A stretch of 13,274 bases of DNA from an uncultured Lachnospiraceae bacterium (GTDB lineage Bacteria; Bacillota; Clostridia; Lachnospirales; Lachnospiraceae), in NCBI GenBank assembly GCA_902797705.1, contig CADBTX010000285.1, positions 1 to 13,274 on the forward strand. Reading direction: 5' to 3'. Position 1 is the stretch's first letter, and the number at the start of each line of letters is the position of its first letter. Shown here one piece after another: positions 6,734 to 13,034 of the stretch. The translations under genes were made by a program, and so were the position numbers. A model generated the notes under the pieces. It searched no databases. It worked only from the letters and a program-made list of their open reading frames with translations, and was not told where the DNA came from.

Positions 6734-8491
6734 TTATTTTAGTTTCCATAGTTCAGTTTTCCATACCTGTCTGCCGGTCCGAAGATCATAGGTTCCGCAT
6801 TTTTCATATTTTTCCCGCAGATCCTCCCGGTCAAATACCTCATCGGTTCCTTCAATATAGGAAACCATGGTGTATTCTCCATTTCTCACCTTTTCCTTAA
6901 GTTTTTTGCGAAAATCCAGGTGGCTCTCAAAGATCTCCCCGGCATAGGGATACTGCTCCTGTTTGTCCGGATGCTTATTATAGCTTTTCAGAAATCTTTC
7001 CGATACCACAAAGGGCTGGCCGTAATTATATACGTAAATATCGTGTCTTATCCCGTAATAGCCGAGAAGAGGGTAGAGATACATATCCCCGGGATTCTCG
7101 TCCAGCATTTTTTCCGCCATGTCCCATTCCTTATGATCCTCCTCCGAAAGAGGGGATATGGGCAGCCGCTCGTCGGCCCTTGAAACGGTAAAGCCAAGGA
7201 GCATGAGCAAAAAGGCCGATAATATGAGATAGGTTGTCCTCTTATTTATTCCGTAGAGACCGGTTTCGCTCACGATACGGCTTAACTTCTTAAATATGAC
7301 CAGTGTCCCCATGATCAGAGCAGGCATGAAAAGCTCCAGATAATAGGAAAGCCACGCCCCGTCATTCCTGCCGATGTACATCAGGCAGATGCCGGACACT
7401 CCCATGTGGATCAGCATAAGAATGTCAAATTCATCGATCCCGGCGCTCTTTCCGGCAGACGCCGTCCTTTCAATAAGAGCGGGCAGTCCCTTTCCTACCG
7501 AAGTCCCCGTGACCTTCAGTTTTTTCCATTCCCTGATAAAAGCCGACAGGAAGTAAAGGACGCAGAGAAGCTCTGTAAGAAAGAACATAAAAAATATGCC
7601 TCCGAGAGACATTATCTGGCTAAAATTATATTCCATCCCCGTCATCTTTTCGCTGCCTCTGGTCACAGTGGAGGCCACACCCTTCCCGGGTCCCTTTGCG
7701 AAATAAAACATATAGGTCTCAAAAAGAGGACAGTAGATCCTGAGAAGCCCGTAGGCAGCGGCCGCTGTCACCCCGAAGGAGATGAGATACCCGGCCATGC
7801 GCTTTATTCCCTTAAATAGAAATAAAAAGATGACCGCAGTTCCCGCTATCAGCAGATAGTACTGCTTTGTGAAAAAAACCGCCACTGTCAGCACGCCGCA
7901 TAAGAGTTCCTTCCCCTTAAAATCCCGTGCTGAAAGGAGAAAGAGAATGGCCATCATCAATAAAAGCCCCATGCTGTCAGGGATGGCATTCACATAGTTA
8001 TAACGCCAGCTGCAGTTTATAAGGAAGATAAAGGCTGCTGTGCCGAGAGTCAGGGAGTCCGTTTTTTTCCATACCATATAAAAGGCCAGTGCCGAAGCCC
8101 CCATGATACAGACAAAGGTGACGATGTAGTGCAGCAGCACTATGTCCGGGTTAAGACCCAAAGCTCCAAGCACTGTCCCGATCCCTGCGGTTATGATGGA
8201 ATACAGGGGTCCGTACAGATAGATGAAGGGAGGAAGCTCACCGTTAAGGGAGCTTAAGGCATAGGGATTATGCCCCTCCATGAGCTCCATGGTCATAAAT
8301 ACGTTGGCGCACTCCCGGTACTCATTTGGGATCTTCATGTCCGTGAAGGTATGGGTCAGGATCCCGGATATCATGTAAACCCCCACAAACAGGAGGGGCA
8401 CAAACATGATCGCTATGATCTTTTCAAATGTGGATTTTTCTGAAAAAGAAAGCCGGATGCTTTCGTATCCGGCTTGTTTATTATCATTCAT
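6734..8491 (-). CDS. Polytopic GT-C-type membrane glycosyltransferase, putative
   Basis: 585 residues with about ten hydrophobic membrane segments: roughly 24-43, 90-112, 117-141, 147-160, 171-187, 205-227, 231-252, 305-330, 357-373, 385-405 and 420-437. A soluble C-terminal part (~440-585), predicted extracytoplasmic, follows. The first loop holds acidic residues and the pattern EYRECANVFMTMELMEGHNPY, then a YGPLY stretch. This arrangement is typical of GT-C enzymes that transfer sugars from polyprenyl-phosphate donors on the outer face of the membrane. Donor, acceptor and exact family cannot be assigned. It starts 18 bp after the Lys/Ala-rich protein gene with only a weak purine-rich ribosome site, so it probably shares that gene's promoter. 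It ends at a GC hairpin. Confidence 0.7.
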   Translation of the reverse strand: MNDNKQAGYESIRLSFSEKSTFEKIIAIMFVPLLFVGVYMISGILTHTFTDMKIPNEYRECANVFMTMELMEGHNPYALSSLNGELPPFIYLYGPLYSIITAGIGTVLGALGLNPDIVLLHYIVTFVCIMGASALAFYMVWKKTDSLTLGTAAFIFLINCSWRYNYVNAIPDSMGLLLMMAILFLLSARDFKGKELLCGVLTVAVFFTKQYYLLIAGTAVIFLFLFKGIKRMAGYLISFGVTAAAAYGLLRIYCPLFETYMFYFAKGPGKGVASTVTRGSEKMTGMEYNFSQIMSLGGIFFMFFLTELLCVLYFLSAFIREWKKLKVTGTSVGKGLPALIERTASAGKSAGIDEFDILMLIHMGVSGICLMYIGRNDGAWLSYYLELFMPALIMGTLVIFKKLSRIVSETGLYGINKRTTYLILSAFLLMLLGFTVSRADERLPISPLSEEDHKEWDMAEKMLDENPGDMYLYPLLGYYGIRHDIYVYNYGQPFVVSERFLKSYNKHPDKQEQYPYAGEIFESHLDFRKKLKEKVRNGEYTMVSYIEGTDEVFDREDLREKYEKCGTYDLRTGRQVWKTELWKLK

Positions 8492-8509
8492 TGCCTGTTC
8501 CGTAAAATG

Positions 8510-9127
8510 TCAGATGGCGAAACTGCCTGTATCCTCACCGTTATTTACTGCAAAGTATACAGCTGAATCTTCGGGCTTGATATAGAATGTAACTTCTTTA
8601 ACATCAGAAGCCTTCCTGCCGTAATCCTTTGTCCAGACATCCTTGAACCTGTCCTTGATCTGATCAGCGCTGACCTCGCGTCCCCTGAACTGAACAACAA
8701 GTGATTCAGTTGTCTTGGCTGCTGCCTTCTTTGCGGGAGCCTTCTTTGCAGCGGTGGTCTTCTTAGCTGTGGCTGCTGCCTTCTTTGCAGGCGCCTTAGC
8801 TGCCGTAGTTGTCTTCTTGGCTGTGGTTGCTGCCTTCTTTGCAGGAGCAGCTGCCTTCTTTGCAGCAGGCTTCTTAGCCTCGGTCTCTGTCTTCTTGGCT
8901 GTTGCAGCCTTCTTTGCGGGAGCCTTCTTTGCAGCAGGCTTCTTTGCTGCAGCCTTTGCAGGAGCTGTCTTTTCAGCAGCCTTAGCCTCTTCCTTCTTTG
9001 CGGGAGCAGCTGCCTTAGGCGCTTCGGCCTTGACTTCTTCCTTCTTTGCTACGTCTGCGGCGGTCGCTTTAACCTCTTCTTTAGCAGGCGTGGAAGCAGC
9101 CGCGATAGCTCTTTTCTGTATTGCCAT
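8510..9127 (-). CDS. Lys/Ala/Pro-rich histone-H1-like protein with C-terminal DUF6465-like domain
   Basis: 205 residues in two parts. Residues ~14-138 are a low-complexity array of AKK, PAKKA and TAKKT units, like histone H1 tails, chlamydial Hc2 or AlgP. The first 50 residues mix Glu with Lys, and the rest is nearly acid-free and strongly basic. Residues ~141-205 are ordinary sequence (LVVQFRGREVS, FKDVWTKDYGRKASDVKEVTFYIKPED, ending GSFAI) that I associate with the clostridial DUF6465 family, from memory. The obvious inference is a nucleic-acid- or polyanion-binding protein; the short C-terminal domain might mediate oligomerisation. There is no signal peptide. The repeat DNA (~8715-9060) is itself a degenerate tandem repeat. 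GGAGG precedes the ATG, and a near-consensus promoter lies directly upstream, suggesting high expression. Confidence 0.8.
   Translation of the reverse strand: MAIQKRAIAAASTPAKEEVKATAADVAKKEEVKAEAPKAAAPAKKEEAKAAEKTAPAKAAAKKPAAKKAPAKKAATAKKTETEAKKPAAKKAAAPAKKAATTAKKTTTAAKAPAKKAAATAKKTTAAKKAPAKKAAAKTTESLVVQFRGREVSADQIKDRFKDVWTKDYGRKASDVKEVTFYIKPEDSAVYFAVNNGEDTGSFAI
8715..9060. repeat. Degenerate tandem repeat within the Lys/Ala-rich coding region
   Basis: Short units around GCCTTCTTTGCAGGAGC and GTCTTCTTGGCTGTGG (plus-strand reading) recur many times with small changes. They encode PAKKA and TAKKT peptide units on the minus strand. Irregular spacing but a conserved reading frame suggests expansion by slippage or recombination under protein-level selection. 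Confidence 0.8.
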
Positions 9128-9173
9128 GATTATTCCCTCCAGAAAAATAAAAACAAAATTCCTCTAAATTTGA

Positions 9174-9202
9174 ATAATATCCCTAAAAATCGGATGTGTC
9201 AA
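9174..9202 (-). promoter_or_regulatory. Strong sigma-A-type promoter for the Lys/Ala-rich protein and GT-C genes
   Basis: Minus-strand reading: -35 TTGACA (9202-9197), 17-base spacer, -10 TATTAT (9179-9174). It differs from the full consensus at one position only. It sits 16 bases after the stop of the exported OB-like gene. The leader is AT-rich and ends in TGGAGGG before the ATG at 9127. There is no hairpin between the upstream operon's stop and this promoter, so read-through from that operon is also possible. Confidence 0.9.
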
Positions 9203-9218
9203 CGGTTTATTGCGATTT

Positions 9219-10178
9219 TTACAAGGTTTCTGTGGTCCGGAGCACGTACATCACGAGATCGGCGGACTTTGGAACACGGTAGATATACATATATACTATG
9301 AGTCCTTCCGTGCCGTCCTTCCGGAAAACAAATTCAACATGATACTTTTCATCGCCGTCCTCGTACTTGTCATCATAGTACTGATATTCAACTCCGTACT
9401 GGGATCTTATGACGCTCTCCGGGCACTTTCCCGCCTCCTTTTTTTCAAGGATGTTTTCTACAATGGCTGCCTCTATCCTGTCGGTCTGGTCATACTTCGA
9501 TCTGTCCATCAGGTTTTTATTGTGGTCAAAGTAAAAAACATAAAGGCTCTCGGGGACGCTGCTGTCATAAAGACGGTTCAGCCTGTACTGGTATCCGTAG
9601 ATGTGATCCCCCTTGTCGTCCAGCTTTTTCTCCACTTTCTTCCAGTCTGCAGGGATCCTGTAAGTAAATAGATCCTTGTTATCCACGGTATCCGTGACCT
9701 TTACTCCGGAGGTATTGCTCTCATCCAGAAGCACTCCTTCACCGGTGTAATAAACCCCTTCACCGCTCTTTTTTTCGCCCTTTTCCAGCCTCTTTATCTC
9801 AGCGGCGATCCCGCCTCCGAAAAATTTCTTCTTCACGGTACCGTATGCTGTGACCGTCTCTCCCCCCTTCAGAAGTGCCACTTCATTTTTCACATCCACT
9901 TCTGAAGTCCTGCACTCTATAGCGGCTTTTCCGTCCGGAGAAAGAAGTTTAAAGCTGTCATATTTCTTACCGATATCGGAAATGCTCCCGCATATCGCAT
10001 AGCAGCCATCCTTTAATCCGCCCTCCGCTTCCCGGGAGAGCTCATCCACAGTCCGGCCTGAATACAGGGGATGCTGTCTCGGATCCAGCTCCACCGGGTC
10101 ATTCAGGAACTCCATTCCCGTGCTGCACATGAAAAACACCATGAGAAATACTATTATCAGGGCTTTCTTCTTTTTCAT
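9219..10178 (-). CDS. Exported or membrane-anchored protein of unknown function with possible OB-like domain; last gene of the ExbB/ExbD operon
   Basis: 319 residues. The N-terminus is four lysines and a hydrophobic stretch (~6-20) resembling a signal peptide or signal anchor; Cys18 lacks a clean lipobox. Residues ~55-132 (DGCYAICGSISDIG...IECR...GGETVTAYGTVKKK) have the strand pattern and TVTAYGTV-type closing strand seen in OB-fold tRNA_anti-like domains, a weak structural inference. Residues ~165-319 form a second domain beginning FTYRIPADWKKVEKK and ending in VEFVFRKDGTEGLIVYMYIYRVP, reminiscent of PsbP/DUF1795-like domains. The start ATG overlaps the preceding stop as ATGA, with GGGGGAGG upstream, so it is translationally coupled. 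I do not recognise the protein as a whole. It may be the extracytoplasmic effector or substrate-contacting part of the proposed motor. Confidence 0.75.
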   Translation of the reverse strand: MKKKKALIIVFLMVFFMCSTGMEFLNDPVELDPRQHPLYSGRTVDELSREAEGGLKDGCYAICGSISDIGKKYDSFKLLSPDGKAAIECRTSEVDVKNEVALLKGGETVTAYGTVKKKFFGGGIAAEIKRLEKGEKKSGEGVYYTGEGVLLDESNTSGVKVTDTVDNKDLFTYRIPADWKKVEKKLDDKGDHIYGYQYRLNRLYDSSVPESLYVFYFDHNKNLMDRSKYDQTDRIEAAIVENILEKKEAGKCPESVIRSQYGVEYQYYDDKYEDGDEKYHVEFVFRKDGTEGLIVYMYIYRVPKSADLVMYVLRTTETL

Positions 10179-10630
10179 GGCGCCTCCCCCAGTACTCTTT
10201 CACGGAGTACAAACCTCTTTTTCCCCTTTAATTCCAAAAGTTTTTCCTGAACTGCGACATAGGTGTGATACTCGGCATAATTATCCCAGAGCAGCACTTC
10301 GCTCCCTACCGAAGCCCTGCGGCTAATATTATCCGCGAGTTCAGACAGACTGCACTCCCCTCCGTTCAGGGTAATGGTCTTATTCTTAACTCCTATAATG
10401 TAGCGTTCCTTTATCTCCCGACTCTCCGCCTCCTGGGGCTCGGCCTCAAGGGTGTTCACTTCTTCCGTGAAGTTAAAGGGATTCTCATCGGAGGTATTTC
10501 CGTACAGGTCTATCAGAGGCTTTTTATATGAGAGCTCCACATCGGGAAGCAGCTCGAAACCCGCAAGGAAACATAAGCATCCTGCAAGAAGGAGCAGCAA
10601 TACCGCTTTTTTTCTTCCCCAACTCTTCAT
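10175..10630 (-). CDS. Small membrane-anchored protein with ExbD-like extracytoplasmic domain (second paralogue)
   Basis: 151 residues: a basic N-terminus, one hydrophobic segment (~8-26), an acidic linker (~45-72), then a folded region (~74-141). In that region YIIGVKNKTITLNGGECSLSELADNISRRA is followed by LLWDNYAEYHTYVAVQEKLLEL. The strand-helix-strand layout, and the YxxYxTYxxVxxxL pattern, match the extracytoplasmic domain of ExbD/TolR. The anchor lacks the TPLxDVxFxLL segment and the proton-carrying Asp of true ExbD, so this is not a channel subunit. It shares the YA-Y-TY-V-L pattern with the neighbouring 155-residue protein. Start ATG overlaps the previous stop (ATGA), with GGAGG upstream. 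Role unknown; partner or stator of ExbD is inferred. Confidence 0.72.
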   Translation of the reverse strand: MKSWGRKKAVLLLLLAGCLCFLAGFELLPDVELSYKKPLIDLYGNTSDENPFNFTEEVNTLEAEPQEAESREIKERYIIGVKNKTITLNGGECSLSELADNISRRASVGSEVLLWDNYAEYHTYVAVQEKLLELKGKKRFVLRERVLGEAP

Positions 10631-11094
10631 TCCGCCGCTTCCTCCGACCTTATCTCCGCTCCATATCTCTGAAGGATATCCTTTACCTGCATATAGGTAT
10701 CATAAACCGCATATCTGTCCACCAGATCAAAGCCCTCCTCCGGTCCCCGGGATCCCATATATGCTTCAAGATCCGCAGTATCTTCAAATACCCGGTCTGC
10801 CATCATTATCCTGTCTCCGTCCACAACGATGGTGCCATCGGGGATCAGACCGCTGTCAGGATCGACATCAAGCCCCGCTGCATCATCATTTCCACTGTCA
10901 TTCTTATTTCCGTCAGGAAGCAGACCCTTTGGCGGCTTGTATCTCCACAGAATTATTCCCGCGACAAAAACAAGCACTCCCACAAGACAGATGATACGCA
11001 CAGTCCTTATTTTGATCCCCGGAAGTTTTATAAAAATAAAGATGCCCGCAGCAATGAGCAGTATACCGAGCATTGTAATGATAAAGGGTGTCAC
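10627..11094 (-). CDS. Two-TM membrane protein with ExbD-like extracytoplasmic domain (first paralogue)
   Basis: 155 residues with two hydrophobic segments (~4-23 and ~31-50), a Gly/Asp/Asn-rich linker (~56-86) and a C-terminal domain (~87-150). The domain's GTIVVDGDRIMM and DRYAVYDTYMQVKDILQRYG match the end of the ExbD fold. Compared from memory with E. coli ExbD (DKTVDYETLMKVMDTL), the 16-residue stretch DRYAVYDTYMQVKDIL shares D, Y, T, M, V, D and L in register. No ExbD-type N-terminal membrane helix with its Asp is present. The start is GTG, overlapping the ExbD stop as GTGA, with AGGAGA about 9 bases upstream. With both termini probably outside or both inside, topology is uncertain: two membrane segments before an exported domain would need an outside N-terminus. 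Confidence 0.72.
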   Translation of the reverse strand: MTPFIITMLGILLIAAGIFIFIKLPGIKIRTVRIICLVGVLVFVAGIILWRYKPPKGLLPDGNKNDSGNDDAAGLDVDPDSGLIPDGTIVVDGDRIMMADRVFEDTADLEAYMGSRGPEEGFDLVDRYAVYDTYMQVKDILQRYGAEIRSEEAAE

Positions 11095-11651
11095 TTTGTC
11101 TTCTCTCCTGCCATTGCTCTTATATAGATATCGCCGGACTCAGCCTGAAGTCCGTTAAACACAGCCTGTATCCTCTGCTGGTCTCTGTATAATATCTCGC
11201 TTCCGTCATCCGCAATGGAAAGCACCACAGGCATTCCGTCAGCGGAATCCACATATCCCTTAAGCTTCTCCTCAAAGGAAGCAAAGGACTCTCCGGTATC
11301 CGTTCCCTCCAGCGGAAAAACGTCCGCTTCACTGTTGCCGTTCTTCAATATCCTTAAGGTCCTGCTCTTTGGCTCCTCAGGATCAAAGGCCGCAGTTACC
11401 GTGATTATCACGCACTTCTCCGCCAGATCTGTCTGCTCCGAATACAGCTTGTATTCCTCTTCGGCGTTAATCTCCGCTTCCCTGCACTCCGCCTGAAGCT
11501 TATCAAGTTCCTCCTGCTGCTTTGTGAGGTTCATCCCGGACACCTGCTGCCTTGCCAGCACCACCATGAGAAGGATAAAGATAACGTCCAGAAGGGATGT
11601 GAGATCGATCAGTATGTCATTTTTTCCCCGTCTCTGCCTTCTCATGCTCAT
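11091..11651 (-). CDS. ExbD/TolR-family biopolymer transport protein
   Basis: 186 residues. A basic cytoplasmic N-terminus (MSMRRQRRGK) leads into a single membrane helix with LIDLTSLLDVIFILLMVVL (~14-32). Asp22 aligns with the ion-carrying Asp of ExbD/TolR/MotB; the usual Pro of TPLLD is Ser19 here. A charged, probably coiled-coil stretch (~43-77) precedes an extracytoplasmic domain (~79-181) that ends in the ExbD-like PVVLSIADDGSEILYRDQQRIQAVFNGL. Family members form a dimer inside an ExbB pentamer and couple ion flow to work outside the membrane. The start overlaps the ExbB stop (ATGA); a second in-frame ATG two codons later is also possible. Longer than typical ExbD (~140) because of the coiled-coil insert. 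Confidence 0.9.
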   Translation of the reverse strand: MSMRRQRRGKNDILIDLTSLLDVIFILLMVVLARQQVSGMNLTKQQEELDKLQAECREAEINAEEEYKLYSEQTDLAEKCVIITVTAAFDPEEPKSRTLRILKNGNSEADVFPLEGTDTGESFASFEEKLKGYVDSADGMPVVLSIADDGSEILYRDQQRIQAVFNGLQAESGDIYIRAMAGEKTK

Positions 11652-12184
11652 TCGTCCTTTATGCTGCTTAAGATCCCTCTGGTCCTTATGGTGGTGTCAT
11701 ATGCGTCCAGCATATTATCCACCGCATTGATCATCCTGCCGTTTAAGAGAGTAATAATGAGTTTCAGGGTTATGGCAGCGATAAGGCCGTAAAAGGTGGA
11801 GCCGAGGGCGATGTTAAGGGACCCTACGATAGCCGCGCTGTCCTTTGCCGTGGTCTGTCCCATAATCCCCGCCACGGTACCGAGTATGCCCATCAGAGGA
11901 AAAATGGGTATCAGCTGGGATACCGTTTCATAAACGGATCTGCTTCCGTTATATCTGCTTTCGTAAGCATGGACCGTGTCGATATCCGCCGCCGTCCTCC
12001 GCTCATATTCCGTCACATTCCCTCTGGAATCCAGGGTCTTCTTCACTTCCCTGCCGTTCAGTGCATGGGAGATGGTGTGATAATGATCCTTCAGCACAGT
12101 GTAATTATAAAGGATAACGAGCAGCAGGATCACTGCCAGTATTATTATCAGCGGTGTAATGAGATTCTGAATAAGTGTTAACAT
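11648..12184 (-). CDS. MotA/TolQ/ExbB-family proton channel protein
   Basis: 178 residues with three membrane segments in ExbB order: ~8-30, ~88-110 and ~118-146. The second and third carry the family core: IPIFPLMGILGTVAGIMGQ then LNIALGSTFYGLIAAITLK, equivalent to GLLGTVxGM and the TxxGLxxAI helix lining the pore. A short cytoplasmic loop (~31-87) and a 30-residue tail make it shorter than E. coli ExbB (~244). Known: ExbB-type proteins assemble as pentamers that house an ExbD dimer and conduct protons. The AAGGAG ribosome site overlaps the stop of the upstream AIM24 gene, 12 bp away, and its own stop overlaps the ExbD start. This is an unexpected system in a single-membrane bacterium. Confidence 0.92.
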   Translation of the reverse strand: MLTLIQNLITPLIIILAVILLLVILYNYTVLKDHYHTISHALNGREVKKTLDSRGNVTEYERRTAADIDTVHAYESRYNGSRSVYETVSQLIPIFPLMGILGTVAGIMGQTTAKDSAAIVGSLNIALGSTFYGLIAAITLKLIITLLNGRMINAVDNMLDAYDTTIRTRGILSSIKDE

Positions 12185-12196
12185 GTCTGCTCCTTA

Positions 12197-13021
12197 TTAC
12201 AATAATTTCTTTGGTTTATCCGGCTTTGCGGTAATGGAGTTTGTGGCGTTGTACAGATTGTCCGTAAGGGCCACGGGGCTCATAAGCACTCTTCCGGTGC
12301 CGCGGTACACATTTACAAGGCCTTCTCCTGACAGGGCGGAACCAATAAGGGTTTTTGTGGTGCGTTCCACCGTGAGCTTTAAGTCCGAGGTCCAGCACAT
12401 CGCCATACTCCCGTCGATCTTCAGTTCGTCATCCGTAAGCTCTATCTCAATAAGCTCCTCCCTCGGAACATTGCTCTCCAGCGCGGCGATCCCGTGTCCG
12501 TACAGAGACAGGTTAAAAAGACCTTCGCCTCCCAGAAGAGCAGAGCTCACCGTATTCCTTCCCACCACCTTATTCTGCACCGTATCCTCGCAGGCAAGGA
12601 ACATGCCGTCTTCAATGGTCACGCCGCTGCCCCACTCATCCACATCCATCAGGATAATGAATTTATAGGTGGGTTCAAGTGCCAGATATCCGTTGCCTTC
12701 ATATTCGGGCTTTACCGCGGATTCATTTGTTACAGCACCCTTTACCAGGTTTCCCATCAGGCTCCCAACACCCTTTATTCCCGTGGAAGCTCTTACATCT
12801 CCGGCAAACCACTGCATGGATCCCGCCTGAGTGATAACGGCATTCTGTCCGTTCAGCTCTGCGATAAGCTGGCGCCTCCTTACTCCCATCTCGCTCATGA
12901 AGTATTCCATGGAAGCATACTGGGGGCTTACACTGGAGTCCCTTACATATTCCAGCACCTTAAAGGGCCCTGCTTCGGCTATCACCTTTCTGTCTTTATT
13001 TTCAAGATTCACTATCCTCAT
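12197..13021 (-). CDS. AIM24-family protein (TIGR00266/DUF124-like)
   Basis: 274 residues. Seen: a beta-rich sequence with the characteristic repeats of the family. These include AVITQAGSMQWFAGDV early on, the Gly/Lys-rich SLMGNLVKGAVTNES region, and GGEGLFNLSLYGHGIAALES (~165-184) followed by VERTTKTLIGSALSGEGLVNVYRGTGRVLMSP near the end. Known: AIM24 proteins adopt a trimeric double-psi-like beta fold, and a mitochondrial homologue affects inner-membrane architecture; bacterial roles are poorly defined. There is no signal peptide, so it is probably cytoplasmic and may sit on the inner face of the membrane. AAAGGGGG is placed about 7 bases before the ATG. It starts 13 bp after the malic enzyme stop and ends 12 bp before ExbB, so it reads as the first dedicated gene of the motor operon. 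Confidence 0.9.
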   Translation of the reverse strand: MRIVNLENKDRKVIAEAGPFKVLEYVRDSSVSPQYASMEYFMSEMGVRRRQLIAELNGQNAVITQAGSMQWFAGDVRASTGIKGVGSLMGNLVKGAVTNESAVKPEYEGNGYLALEPTYKFIILMDVDEWGSGVTIEDGMFLACEDTVQNKVVGRNTVSSALLGGEGLFNLSLYGHGIAALESNVPREELIEIELTDDELKIDGSMAMCWTSDLKLTVERTTKTLIGSALSGEGLVNVYRGTGRVLMSPVALTDNLYNATNSITAKPDKPKKLL

Positions 13022-13034
13022 CCGGAACCCCCTT

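Noticed and set aside
8715..9167. 150-codon plus-strand open frame rich in Ala/Phe/Val opposite the Lys/Ala-rich gene
   Set aside because: It is the complement of the AKK repeats, which necessarily read as hydrophobic FFAGA units; the minus-strand frame has the promoter, ribosome site and a normal C-terminal domain.
9219..13021. Zorya-type defence system
   Set aside because: The ExbB/ExbD pair recalls ZorA/ZorB, but the ExbB lacks a long cytoplasmic tail, the ExbD lacks an OmpA-like peptidoglycan domain, and no helicase or nuclease partner such as ZorC, ZorD or ZorE is present.
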